Shown: piece after piece, positions 31,895-40,888 of the stretch
How the letters are laid out: each line of letters opens with the position of its first letter
Numbering within the stretch: the first letter of the stretch is position 1
Source of the DNA: CAADGY01 sp900696665
GTDB taxonomy: Bacteria > Acidobacteriota > Terriglobia > Bryobacterales > Bryobacteraceae
Direction: 5' to 3'
Assembly (NCBI GenBank): GCA_035063885.1
Contig: JAPSFM010000033.1
Span: 1-44,180, forward strand
Length of the DNA: 44,180 bases
Notes under the pieces: generated by a model
Seen by the model: the letters and a program-made list of their open reading frames with translations, nothing else
Databases searched by the model: none
What the model was told of the DNA's origin: nothing
Position numbers and translations under genes: made by a program

Positions 31895-34800
31895 ATGCCA
31901 GACATGATCGGCAACATCGCGGTCCCCGAGATCGCCGCCAGCGGTGTGTTTCCGCTCACGCCGGATTATCCGATTGAGGTTCGTCGTGACCACGAGGTAG
32001 TCATTCACCAGTTCGGATCGGGCAACGCCAAGATCGAGCAGCGCTTCCTCCTCGGCACCGGCACGCGCCGCTTCAGCACCCGGAAACAATGGGTGCGCGA
32101 CGCCGATCGCATCGCACTTCGTAACTTTTGGGAGACGAAGTACGGGCCCCACGGAGCCTTCACCTTCAATGCGCCGAACGATGACGGCGCGGGAACGACA
32201 CCAATCACTTGCCGCTTTGCCAATGAGCCTCTGTCCTGGGAGATGGTCGCCGATTGGGCGTGCTCGCTGGGCGTCACACTGATCGAGATCCCGACCGGAA
32301 GTCCCTCGTACACGCTGAACCAGACCGTCAACCGCTTCCCGTCCGCGTCTCTCCAGACGGCGCTGCTGTCGCAGGTGCAAGAGATCATTCCGCTGGTGCG
32401 CATCCAGCCGCTGGAATACGGCTACCCCGCGATTCATCTGTCCGACCGCCGCTGCACAATCGGTGGGCAACTTTACCAGGCGCGGCTCTTGGAATTCGAT
32501 GGCATCTCGCAGTCGATCGGCAATGAATCCGACGAGGCGCAGTTCTCCTTCGGCAATGCCGATCGTGTCATGCGCGATCTCGCCAATGACGTCGACCTTT
32601 TCCGTTCGGAGATCGCCTTCAGCCTTTTCCACGTCGGCACCGGCATCAAGCTCGATCTCTGGAAGGGCAACATCGTCAACTGGTCCTGCGACGCTGGGTC
32701 GGAGTTTCGCATCACTGCCGCGGACGGCCTCCACGAACTGAACCTGCCCTATCCTACCCGCCGCATCTCGCGCACGTGCTGGAAGCCTTTCAAGGATGGC
32801 CTCAACTGTCCTTACGCTGGTCTAGACACCACCTGCGACAAAGGTTTCGATACGCCCAACGGGTGCCGCACGCACGGCATGGACAACTACTTCGGCGGCA
32901 TCATCGCCAAGCCGCAGGGCGTGCGCATCAAGGACAACTCAACAGGCGTCTTCGGCTTCGGCCGCTCCACCATCACCAGCGTGTCCCTGGTTGCCGACTC
33001 CATCTATGACCAGGTGCTCCCGGAGATCTACACAGACTCGAACCTGCCGGTGAATGCAAAGATCGCTTCTGGTCGCGACGAGAGCGATTTCTATGCAGCA
33101 GTCGGCATCGTTGGCGAGGGTCCTCTTGGCGCGTACGGAACCGGCCACAAGCTGGACGGCCAGTACCACCACGGCTATCCGGGTGCGCTGGGTCTGCTGA
33201 CGAGCCTCGGTGAGGATCCCAATCCGGCGCCGTTCGGTATGGACACGGATGCTCCCATCGATCGCGCCGCCGGGACCGCATTCATGATGTTGCGCCGCGC
33301 CGACGCGCGCGGACTCCAACTTTCCCGGCTAAGCGAGCACGCGATGGAGGTAATCGTCAGTCAGGGGCTCGGCGGTTGGAAGTGGACCGCCGCCGGTGCG
33401 CGCAGTTGGCAGGCTGCTCTGACGAATCCGATCTGGATCGTCGTGAACATGCTGCTGCGGGCCCGAGGGATTCGCGCGGGCGCCTCCGCCACGACCGACC
33501 TGCTGGACTACGCTGAAACTCTCTTCGAAGTCGATGCCGCCGTGGCTGCCGCGTCGATCTGCGATGAACAAGTCGCCAAGATCGTCGGCACCGGTAACGA
33601 AACCCAGTTCAAGTTCCGCGGCGTGCTGCAGGAAGAGAAGCCTTTCCGCGACTGGCTGCAGGAAGTGCTGATGAACTGCCTCGGCTACTACACCTTCGCG
33701 AACGGCAAAGTGAAACTGGGCGTGCGCGTGAACTCATCGGCGGTCGAAGCATTCATGGAAGGCAACATCCTGTTCCGGAGCCTACAACTCGCACCGCTGC
33801 GGCCATCTTTCAATCACCTCACTGCCAACTTCGCCGACGAGGACTTCGAGTTCGTCGCCAACTCGATTTCCCTTTACGACATCGATCATGCGGCGCTGTT
33901 GGGCGGGGCAGGGCGTCCGCTGTTCCTGAAGTCCACGGTCAATCTGTCAGGCACAGCATCGAAGTCGCAAGCCGCCCGCATCATCACCGTCCGCCTTCGA
34001 GAGGAACTGGGCGGCCTCACGCCGGCGGAATGGAAGGCCGCCCGTCAGATCGGTTTCAAAACGACAGTGCTGGCTTTGAACACGGAGCCCGGCATGGTTT
34101 GCTCGCTCACCCACCCCGAGATGCCGAACGGCGCCGGCGAGTTCCGCGTTACGGGTTGGCGGCTCAACCGTGACTACTCGATCGACATCCAGGGCCGTAC
34201 CTCGACGGATTCCATGTACGACCTGCTCGCTGGCCCTAAGCCGGTGGATGTCGTGCCGGATCCAATTCCCAACGAGCCCGGTTTCGACTACGCGGCGCCG
34301 CCCGAGCCCGTCTTTGGCATTGCTCCCGCACCTGGTGTCCTGGTTTTCGCCGGCATCGGCTTCTACGACCTGACCAACACCAAGACCATCTCGACCCTGA
34401 CGTTCACCGTATGGCACTACGATGAGACGGCGCCTCTGCAGATGGCGCTGACTGCGGGGATCGACGACACCCAAACTGGCATCACAGCCGCCAGCCTCTC
34501 GTCGTTCTCCGAAGGGGACTACGCCGTGCTCGGCGCGGAAATCATCCGCATCGTCAGTATCACGGGCAACGACGCGGTGGTCGACCGCGCGGCGAAGAAC
34601 TCGATGGCCACGGCCCACGACGCTGGCACGAAGCTGATCCGGCTGGAAAAGCGCCTGTTCATCTACAACGTTCCGCGCGACTTCTACGGCACGCCGGAAT
34701 CCGGCGCTTGGGAGGCGCGCGAGCCATTCCGCTGCATGGCGGTTTGCGCCGTCGAACTGTTTGTCACCAACATCTTCGGCAACTCGCCGACCTCGGTGAA

Positions 34801-35176
34801 CAACTACACGTCGAGCTTCATCGACGGCCGGATCCGCATCCTCAGCGGCCAGCAGGTCGACCTGATCGTGGAAGGGATCATCGGCATCGAAAGCGACGCT
34901 GTGCCGCCCGTCTACCTGCCGCAGGCGACTTCGATCGGCGATCTTTACGCCTACTGCCGCACCGCGCCGGTCGGTGGCAACATCACCGCTGTGGTCAAAG
35001 TGGCGGGCTCTGCCATCGGGACGGTGATCATCAACAACGGCCAGACCTTCCCGGCAAACTCGGTCGATGGTAAGGATCTTCCGGCTATCCAACCAAGCCA
35101 GCCCATCACGCTCGACATCACCGGCGTGGGCCTGACCTATCCGGGCGAACGCCTCGTCGTGACGATACGCATGTAG
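31895..35176 (+). CDS. Large tail-tip protein: DUF2460-like head, gpL-like Fe-S motif, baseplate-hub body
   Basis: A 1093-residue protein. Residues ~17-130 (FPLTPDYPIEVRRDHEVVIHQFGSGN, then QWVRDADRIALRNFWETKYGPHGAF) resemble DUF2460/gpM-like tail proteins. Residues ~165-340 resemble DUF2163/lambda gpL, ending in a four-cysteine cluster C295, C305, C314 and C324 (CWKPFKDGLNC, TTCDKGFDTPNGC), the iron-sulfur staple expected in gpL-like proteins. The remainder has hub-like features: DWLQEVLMNCLGYYTF near 585, GEFRVTGWRLNRDYSIDIQ near 750, and Ig-like strands at the C-terminus. One polypeptide seems to merge what are two or three separate tail-tip proteins in lambda. Confidence 0.72.
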   Translation: MPDMIGNIAVPEIAASGVFPLTPDYPIEVRRDHEVVIHQFGSGNAKIEQRFLLGTGTRRFSTRKQWVRDADRIALRNFWETKYGPHGAFTFNAPNDDGAGTTPITCRFANEPLSWEMVADWACSLGVTLIEIPTGSPSYTLNQTVNRFPSASLQTALLSQVQEIIPLVRIQPLEYGYPAIHLSDRRCTIGGQLYQARLLEFDGISQSIGNESDEAQFSFGNADRVMRDLANDVDLFRSEIAFSLFHVGTGIKLDLWKGNIVNWSCDAGSEFRITAADGLHELNLPYPTRRISRTCWKPFKDGLNCPYAGLDTTCDKGFDTPNGCRTHGMDNYFGGIIAKPQGVRIKDNSTGVFGFGRSTITSVSLVADSIYDQVLPEIYTDSNLPVNAKIASGRDESDFYAAVGIVGEGPLGAYGTGHKLDGQYHHGYPGALGLLTSLGEDPNPAPFGMDTDAPIDRAAGTAFMMLRRADARGLQLSRLSEHAMEVIVSQGLGGWKWTAAGARSWQAALTNPIWIVVNMLLRARGIRAGASATTDLLDYAETLFEVDAAVAAASICDEQVAKIVGTGNETQFKFRGVLQEEKPFRDWLQEVLMNCLGYYTFANGKVKLGVRVNSSAVEAFMEGNILFRSLQLAPLRPSFNHLTANFADEDFEFVANSISLYDIDHAALLGGAGRPLFLKSTVNLSGTASKSQAARIITVRLREELGGLTPAEWKAARQIGFKTTVLALNTEPGMVCSLTHPEMPNGAGEFRVTGWRLNRDYSIDIQGRTSTDSMYDLLAGPKPVDVVPDPIPNEPGFDYAAPPEPVFGIAPAPGVLVFAGIGFYDLTNTKTISTLTFTVWHYDETAPLQMALTAGIDDTQTGITAASLSSFSEGDYAVLGAEIIRIVSITGNDAVVDRAAKNSMATAHDAGTKLIRLEKRLFIYNVPRDFYGTPESGAWEAREPFRCMAVCAVELFVTNIFGNSPTSVNNYTSSFIDGRIRILSGQQVDLIVEGIIGIESDAVPPVYLPQATSIGDLYAYCRTAPVGGNITAVVKVAGSAIGTVIINNGQTFPANSVDGKDLPAIQPSQPITLDITGVGLTYPGERLVVTIRM

Positions 35177-35179
35177 TCC

Positions 35180-38100
35180 ATGGAGACCATTTACAAACTC
35201 CAGCCGAACCGCGCGATCCATCTCCAGGGCTTCAACGATTTCGGTGCAGCGGCCGCCCTCCACTCCACCAGCGAAACCGGCTTAACCGTCTCCGGCGTCT
35301 TCCGTGACGCCGCCGATTTCTGCGTCCTCGTCCTCTGGGACCGGGACGACTTCTTCGGCCATCCCCGCTTCTCCTACCTGCCCGATTCCGACTTCACCGG
35401 AATCACCCTCACCTTCGACCTCGCCTACCAAAACCTCCAGCCGATCGATTCGCCCAAGTTCGCGACCATCGACTGGCCCTTCCTCAACTGCCTGGCGACT
35501 TCCGGGCAAACCATCCAACTCCGTCTGTTCGACCGCGCCACCCAGGTGGGCGGCACGTACACCAAAGCATCTGGTACGTTCACGCTGAACGACGCCGGCA
35601 TGCAGGCCTTCGATCGCGTCACGCTCTGGTATCAGAACCTCGCCTTCGACTACATCGTGCCGGGGAAACTGTGGACGGAGTTCCCGTTCTATGCGCAAGG
35701 TCAGGGCTTCACGCACTCCGTGACCGTAGCGGGTCGGACCTATAACCACACGGAGGGCCCGGGCGAGTCGAGCGCCGACGTTGCTTCCGCGATCGTGGCG
35801 GCGGTCACTGCTGATCCCGACGTCACTCCCTCGATCGGGAGTGCGGGCTACATGGTGAAGGTGACGCGCAAGCTCGATACTGGCGTCACGACGAACATCT
35901 CGTCCATATGGGGCGGCTCAGACACCATCTGGCAGGTCAAACCAGCCACGGTCCTGCGCTCGATCCGCGACCAGATCAACAACACGAACTGGTCTGGCCT
36001 GGGCGTTCTGATTCCGCTCTCGGCAACCGTTTCAGGGAACCAAATCTCGATCACCGCGGAGCGGCCCGGTGTCGATGGCAATATGGTCCGGCTGTATGAG
36101 TTGCGTAAGAACGGGAATCTGTACTTCTCGCCTGGTGTCCTGCACCTTTCGGGCGGAAGCTCCGATGCCACATGGCGCGTGGCGATCGACTTCTCGGCCG
36201 AGGGGATCACTGACATCCAGAAGCTCTGGCTCACCTTTGCTCCGCGGCTGATGGATTCCGAAGCCTACGAAGCCGAGGAGTGGTCGGCGACCTTCTCGAA
36301 CTGGAGCGTCTCCGATCCGCAAGGCAAGCGCACGCTGAAGGTCGCGGGCCCGTTATCAGTGCGCATCGAGGAGAACGACTCCTGGGTGAAGTACCTCGGC
36401 TACTGGGAGTGGGCGCCGGACCAATTCTGGAGCCAAGGCCGCGCAGTGCGTGCCGCGCAGTCGAACTCGAAGGCCATTGTCGAGACGCACTGCTCGGGCA
36501 CTCACGACGTCTACCTCGGCACCCGCCTCGACTTCGACTGCGGCATCGTCGAGGCCCGCCTGGATGGCGGTGCGCCCGTTCAGCTTGACTGCTACGAGCC
36601 AGCCGCACGCGCGCGCCAGGTGCGCCGTCGGATCTTTTCAAACGTCCCTCCCGGCAACCATTCCGTCGAGGTCCGACTCACTGGGACAAAGAACACCGAC
36701 AGCCAGGGCTTCTACCACTACTTCGATTTCCTCGAATGCGCCGTTCTCTCCGACGTGCCCGATGCGCCGGAGGTCCGCACGGATGTGGGCGTGGCCTGTG
36801 ACTACGGCACGGACCACACTTACAAGCTGTCGCCGCAGCGGCTGGTCTGGGCAATCCAGAAGCTCGGCCTGGTCGGTGAGATCGACCACTACGTCTCCGT
36901 CTACTGGTGGAATCAACGACGGCGCTCAGGCGGATCCTTCCCCTCGGCCACCGTGACCTTCGGCGGCACGTGGGCGGGGGGAGACGAGGCGTTCCTGAAC
37001 CTCAGCGGAACACTGCTCGGCAAGAGCGTCTTCCCCGCAGACACGCCCGAAACAATCGCGTCGCACTTCGCATACTTCATCAATGACACGCTGGTCGGCG
37101 TTTGGGCGGAAGCCGACGGCGGGCAACTGACCATTACCGTCCGTTCGCCGGCGCCAGCTTACAGCTATGCGCTTTCCGAGACTCACTCCTCAGCCGCCGG
37201 AACGGTCAACATGACCGGATCACTCACTGGTGGCGTGATGGGCGAATGGGTCCTCGACGAAACTATCGTTCCGGTGCTGAACCGCGCCGCGCGGGACTGG
37301 CACGCCGACTACTTCGCCGAGCTCGTGGCCAAGGGCATGACGTGCGTGACGGCGTTCAGCCAGGAACTGGTACTGCCGCCCGACGATCCTCCCACTGCCG
37401 TTTGGGTCCAGCGCTATCCGGATGGCGACCCCGTCCAAACCGCCACCGGCTTCGGCAACAAGTTCTCGTCGCACTGCGCATTTGGGCCGCCGTTCCGCAA
37501 CTACATCAAGCAAGGTTATGCCGAGGTTGCGACATTGATGGAAGCTGCCGGGCTCGAGGCTCGGCTTCAGTTCGGCGAGGTCCTCTGGTGGTTCTTCCCA
37601 AACGACTCAGGCATGGCATTCTACGATGCCTACACCACGGCTGCCTTCCAATCCGCCCAAGGCCGCCCGCTGCAACTCTTCGTCACGCCGAATGACGACC
37701 CTTCGGTGAACGACCACGTCGACGCCGACTTCCTGCGCCAGGCCGTCCGCGACCACGTTGCCGCCATCCGCTCGCACGTCCTCGCCAGCCACCCGAGCGC
37801 CAAGTTCGAGATCCTCTGGCCTCTCGACGTCAACGACCCCGACACCCGCCAACTGAACCGCTACATCAACTTGCCCACGGAATGGACCTCGAAGCCCACC
37901 AGCGGCTTCGACACGTTCATGATCGAAGGCTTCCAGTACGCCGGCCTCGACCGCAACATCGACAAGGTTCGCGCGATGGCCGCATACCCATTCGAGGTCC
38001 TGACTTGGCCTCGCAACGACTGCCGCTACCTGATGGGCCACTTCAATTCCGGTTGGCCCTGGCAGCGGGATTATCTTGCCGCACAGCGAGCTCGCACTCC

Positions 38101-38188
38101 ACTCGTGAAACTCTGGGCCTACGACCACCTTTGCCTGTTCAGCCGTCCACTTCCGCTTCCCCTTCCTCCCCGTCGCCAGCGCCACTGA
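35180..38188 (+). CDS. Very large tail-tip / receptor-binding protein with a possible glycosidase-like domain
   Basis: A 1002-residue protein, the last phage gene before the BREX region. The N-terminal ~500 residues are beta-rich, with repeats of strand-turn pattern (GFTHSVTVAGRTYNH, GNQISITAERPGVDGNMVRL). From about 660 the sequence changes to a helix/strand pattern with many Trp/Tyr/Asp (NRAARDWHADYFAELVAKGMTCVTAF, QFGEVLWWFFPND, KFEILWPLDVND, FDTFMIEGFQYAG) that resembles a TIM-barrel glycoside hydrolase. This could degrade host surface polysaccharide. No catalytic residues can be assigned with confidence. The C-terminal tail is Pro/Arg-rich. Confidence 0.6.
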   Translation: METIYKLQPNRAIHLQGFNDFGAAAALHSTSETGLTVSGVFRDAADFCVLVLWDRDDFFGHPRFSYLPDSDFTGITLTFDLAYQNLQPIDSPKFATIDWPFLNCLATSGQTIQLRLFDRATQVGGTYTKASGTFTLNDAGMQAFDRVTLWYQNLAFDYIVPGKLWTEFPFYAQGQGFTHSVTVAGRTYNHTEGPGESSADVASAIVAAVTADPDVTPSIGSAGYMVKVTRKLDTGVTTNISSIWGGSDTIWQVKPATVLRSIRDQINNTNWSGLGVLIPLSATVSGNQISITAERPGVDGNMVRLYELRKNGNLYFSPGVLHLSGGSSDATWRVAIDFSAEGITDIQKLWLTFAPRLMDSEAYEAEEWSATFSNWSVSDPQGKRTLKVAGPLSVRIEENDSWVKYLGYWEWAPDQFWSQGRAVRAAQSNSKAIVETHCSGTHDVYLGTRLDFDCGIVEARLDGGAPVQLDCYEPAARARQVRRRIFSNVPPGNHSVEVRLTGTKNTDSQGFYHYFDFLECAVLSDVPDAPEVRTDVGVACDYGTDHTYKLSPQRLVWAIQKLGLVGEIDHYVSVYWWNQRRRSGGSFPSATVTFGGTWAGGDEAFLNLSGTLLGKSVFPADTPETIASHFAYFINDTLVGVWAEADGGQLTITVRSPAPAYSYALSETHSSAAGTVNMTGSLTGGVMGEWVLDETIVPVLNRAARDWHADYFAELVAKGMTCVTAFSQELVLPPDDPPTAVWVQRYPDGDPVQTATGFGNKFSSHCAFGPPFRNYIKQGYAEVATLMEAAGLEARLQFGEVLWWFFPNDSGMAFYDAYTTAAFQSAQGRPLQLFVTPNDDPSVNDHVDADFLRQAVRDHVAAIRSHVLASHPSAKFEILWPLDVNDPDTRQLNRYINLPTEWTSKPTSGFDTFMIEGFQYAGLDRNIDKVRAMAAYPFEVLTWPRNDCRYLMGHFNSGWPWQRDYLAAQRARTPLVKLWAYDHLCLFSRPLPLPLPPRRQRH

Positions 38189-38260
38189 GCTGGCATCTTC
38201 CCTCTCTTAAGTCCTTCCCCTTAAGACTGCTTGCAGCTCCTCGCCTCACCCTTATTTATT

Positions 38261-38282
38261 ACGCCGGCAAGTTTGCCGGCGT
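38261..38282. promoter_or_regulatory. Palindromic operator-like site, copy 1
   Basis: A perfect palindrome with core GCCGGCAAGTTTGCCGGC (38263-38280), extended by two complementary bases on each side. It lies 15 bp upstream of the proposed -35 hexamer. An identical core occurs 91 bp further on, downstream of the -10. A dimeric repressor binding both sites could loop out the promoter. It could also fold as a hairpin, but no T-run follows. Confidence 0.6.
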
Positions 38283-38297
38283 GATTGACGAGGCATA

Positions 38298-38326
38298 TTG
38301 ACTCTCATTCGAATTCGGGATACAAA
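38298..38326 (+). promoter_or_regulatory. Probable sigma-70-type promoter of the BREX-associated operon
   Basis: TTGACT (38298-38303, five of six consensus bases) and TACAAA (38321-38326, four of six) are separated by exactly 17 bp. It lies in the AT-richer 203-bp gap between the last tail gene and the nuclease-like gene, and it is flanked on both sides by the identical palindromes. Transcription would start near 38333. Confidence 0.6.
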
Positions 38327-38353
38327 GGAACTTCGGTGATTTGAATTTGTGAA

Positions 38354-38371
38354 GCCGGCAAGTTTGCCGGC
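38354..38371. promoter_or_regulatory. Palindromic operator-like site, copy 2
   Basis: The same core GCCGGCAAGTTTGCCGGC as the site at 38263, located about 20-40 bp downstream of the expected transcription start and 8 bp before the Shine-Dalgarno. Bound protein here would block elongation or initiation directly; together with copy 1 it forms a two-operator arrangement. In the transcript it could form a stem close to the ribosome-binding site. Confidence 0.6.
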
Positions 38372-38379
38372 AACTGTAT

Positions 38380-38386
38380 AGGAGGT
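38380..38386 (+). promoter_or_regulatory. Strong Shine-Dalgarno of the nuclease-like gene
   Basis: AGGAGGT, a full-length anti-16S match, ends 5 bases before the ATG at 38392. It is the strongest ribosome-binding site in the window and fixes the start of the gene. Confidence 0.75.
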
Positions 38387-38391
38387 CAGGC

Positions 38392-40068
38392 ATGCAACCC
38401 GCAATCGAACTAAACCAAGACCTGAGCTGTGTGGGCGTTCCACCAGCCTTCCCTTCCGAAGCCCTTGTCCACCTTCAGCTTGACGTTGTCGACCCAGAGG
38501 TTGCCATTGAGCTTCGGAAGCACGCCGAAGGCAGTTCTCGGGAGAAGTTCGCCCTGGGCGCCCTGCGGGTTGGTGTTCTGGCTCTCCGGCAGGCGGCGGG
38601 TGAACTGGACGCGACGGCGGTTCGCGAAGCGGGACGCGACCTGATTGGGAACCTTGCTGACCTCCTCTCGAAGCGCGGAACAGAGTTGACCACTGAACTA
38701 TCCAGCGCTCTGCGGCAGTACTTCGACCCGCAGTCGGGCGCACTCCCGCAGCGCATCGAATCACTTCTTCGCCACGATGGAGAACTCGATCGGGCGTTGA
38801 GGGAGCACCTCGCTCCGGAGAACTCCACAATCGCCGCCGCCCTTGCCGCTCACTTAGGCGAAGGGAGCGATCTGTTCAAGCTCCTCTCGCCTACCGACGC
38901 AAATGGGGTGAAGGCGCAGATAGCCGGCCTTTTGGAATCGGTGCTGGCCGAGCAACAGGAGCAGATCCTTCGAGAGTTCTCTCTGGACAATGATCAGTCT
39001 GCGCTGTCCCGCCTAATCCGGGAGCTGAGCACGAACAACGGCGAACTCAAGACCAATCTGGAAGGACAGGTGGCCGGCCTGGTCGGCGAATTCTCCCTGG
39101 ACAAGCCTGACTCAGCGCTATCAAGGCTGGTGGGAAAGGTAGAAGCTGCCCAAAAGGCGATCGCCGAACAGTTCTCCACCGACAACGAGCAGTCCGCCAT
39201 CACCCGCCTGTCGCGAATGCTGGACGACACACGGCAGCAGATCGACCGCAATCTCACGCTCGACGATGACAATTCGGCATTGTCCCGCCTCCGGCGAGAG
39301 ATCCAGACTGCGATAGACGGCTTGGTGAAATGCAACACCGATTTCCAGGGTGAAGTCCGGACGACCCTCGCCGCCATGCAAATCCGGCGCGAGGAAGCGG
39401 CGAAATCGACCCTGCATGGGCATGACTTCGAAGGCCAACTCGGCATCGTCCTGGCGGCGGAAGCACAGCGGTTCAACGACCTGCATGAAGCGACTGGCTC
39501 CACCACGGGCGCCATCAAGAACTGCAAGATGGGTGACTTCGTCACGGAACTGGGACCAGATAGCGCTGCTCCCGGTGCCCGCATTGTGTGGGAGGCGAAG
39601 GACGACAAGAGCTATGACCTCAAGCGGGCCCTGGCGGAAGTCGAAGAAGCCCGGAAGAACCGCCAAGCGCAGGTTGGAGTGTTTGTCTTCGGCCGCGGGG
39701 CGGCACCGGATACAGTCCAGTCCTTTGCTCGCTATGGCAACAGTCTGGTAATCATATGGGATTCCGAAGATCCCGCGTCTGACCTCTTCATCAAGGCGGC
39801 GATGAGCGTCGCCCGGGCACTGGTGATCCGCGAGAATCACGAATCCGTGGAAACCGAACATGCCATCTCCGCCATCGAAGTCGCAACCCGGACAATTGAG
39901 AAACAGCTCGACCACCTGGACCAGATCAAGACTTGGGCCGAAACGGTCAAGAACAACGGGGAGAAGATCGCGGATCGGGCCGGCCGCATGCGTGGCGATC
40001 TCGCCAAAGAGATCGAATCCCTGGACCGGCATGCTCAGGCACTGAAGACGAACGCCCCACAGGCATAA
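38392..40068 (+). CDS. Coiled-coil protein with C-terminal PD-(D/E)XK nuclease signature, first gene of the BREX-associated operon
   Basis: A 558-residue protein with no textbook BREX name. Residues ~60-330 are helical and contain repeats of the form FSLDNxxSALSRL starting at 195, 233, 260 and 287 (spaced 38, 27 and 27), with a looser copy near 110; these suggest a rod-like coiled coil. Residues ~344-460 contain E347 (HDFEGQ), then G-D382 (KMGDFVTEL) and, 18 residues later, E401-A-K403 (IVWEAKDD), the order and spacing of a PD-(D/E)XK nuclease core. A helical tail follows. It has a strong Shine-Dalgarno and its own promoter, and precedes brxA by only 4 bp. It may be an auxiliary nuclease or DNA sensor of the defence system; function is inferred. 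Confidence 0.72.
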   Translation: MQPAIELNQDLSCVGVPPAFPSEALVHLQLDVVDPEVAIELRKHAEGSSREKFALGALRVGVLALRQAAGELDATAVREAGRDLIGNLADLLSKRGTELTTELSSALRQYFDPQSGALPQRIESLLRHDGELDRALREHLAPENSTIAAALAAHLGEGSDLFKLLSPTDANGVKAQIAGLLESVLAEQQEQILREFSLDNDQSALSRLIRELSTNNGELKTNLEGQVAGLVGEFSLDKPDSALSRLVGKVEAAQKAIAEQFSTDNEQSAITRLSRMLDDTRQQIDRNLTLDDDNSALSRLRREIQTAIDGLVKCNTDFQGEVRTTLAAMQIRREEAAKSTLHGHDFEGQLGIVLAAEAQRFNDLHEATGSTTGAIKNCKMGDFVTELGPDSAAPGARIVWEAKDDKSYDLKRALAEVEEARKNRQAQVGVFVFGRGAAPDTVQSFARYGNSLVIIWDSEDPASDLFIKAAMSVARALVIRENHESVETEHAISAIEVATRTIEKQLDHLDQIKTWAETVKNNGEKIADRAGRMRGDLAKEIESLDRHAQALKTNAPQA

Positions 40069-40072
40069 CCGA

Positions 40073-40885
40073 ATGAACGAGACGCACCTGAATTTCTTTC
40101 CCCAAACGCAGAACCGGGCAGAGGCCATCGCCGCCGGTTTCCGCTTTGGCCATATTGGCACCCACACCAGCCGGACCATCATGCTCGACGAGTTGGTGAC
40201 CGTGCTCGCTGCAGTGCCGGCGGCTGCCAAGGCGGCGGTTTACGTCGACGCGATCGTGGAGGAGAACTGCCTGGCGAAGCAGACCGTTTCCACGCGCCGA
40301 CTGTCGATGCAGCGACTTCGGGAGCTATACGCATTGGACCCGTCGGTGCCGATCTTTCGGATTCTGCGTCGGCTCTGGGCGATCGACGAGACGGGCCGGC
40401 CCTTGCTGGCCTTCCTTGCCAGCCTCGCACGTGATCCACTCCTGCTCGCCACGGCAGATGCTGTCATCGGGCTTCCGGAAGGTGCGGAGTTTCAGCGCAA
40501 TGCCATGCGTGACGCGTTGGCGGCCGCGGTTCACGATCGGCTCAACGAATCCACGCTGAACAAGGTCGTGCGCAATGCCGCCAGTTCCTGGTCCCAGGCG
40601 GGGCACATGGAAGGTCGAACCTTCAAGTTTCGTCGGATTGTGCGCCCCACGCCGGCTTGTGTAGCCTTCGCGCTTTACTTGGCCCACGCCGCCGGTTTCG
40701 CTGTTGAAGAGAGCCTAACCACGGGCTGGCTGAAGGTGCTTGACTGCGGACCATCTGCCGCCCTGGAACTGGCAACGGGCGCAAAGCGACTGGGTTTGAT
40801 CGACCTGCGTATGGCCGGCGACGTCATCGACCTGAAGCTGGACCGGTTGGATCCCTATTTCGGCGCCGCCACACAATCGAGGTAA
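40073..40885 (+). CDS. brxA: BrxA-like BREX protein (DUF1819 family)
   Basis: A 270-residue protein. SRTIMLDELVTVLAAVP, YVDAIVEENCLAKQTVSTRRLSMQRLRELYALDPSVPIFRILRRLW, RPLLAFLASLARDPLLL and ASSWSQAGHMEGRTFKFRR, then ALYLAHAAGF match the pattern expected of DUF1819/BrxA proteins, small helical DNA-binding BREX components. Length is somewhat above the usual ~200 residues because of an N-terminal extension of about 30 residues. The identity is supported mainly by the gene directly downstream being brxB and then brxC. Its start lies 4 bp behind the nuclease-like gene. Confidence 0.78.
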   Translation: MNETHLNFFPQTQNRAEAIAAGFRFGHIGTHTSRTIMLDELVTVLAAVPAAAKAAVYVDAIVEENCLAKQTVSTRRLSMQRLRELYALDPSVPIFRILRRLWAIDETGRPLLAFLASLARDPLLLATADAVIGLPEGAEFQRNAMRDALAAAVHDRLNESTLNKVVRNAASSWSQAGHMEGRTFKFRRIVRPTPACVAFALYLAHAAGFAVEESLTTGWLKVLDCGPSAALELATGAKRLGLIDLRMAGDVIDLKLDRLDPYFGAATQSR

Positions 40886-40888
40886 TCC

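Noticed and set aside
38261..38371. The two identical palindromes as phage attachment-site repeats
   Set aside because: They are perfect inverted repeats flanking a promoter, 91 bp apart, with no integrase nearby; a direct attachment core would not be expected to be symmetric and so close together.
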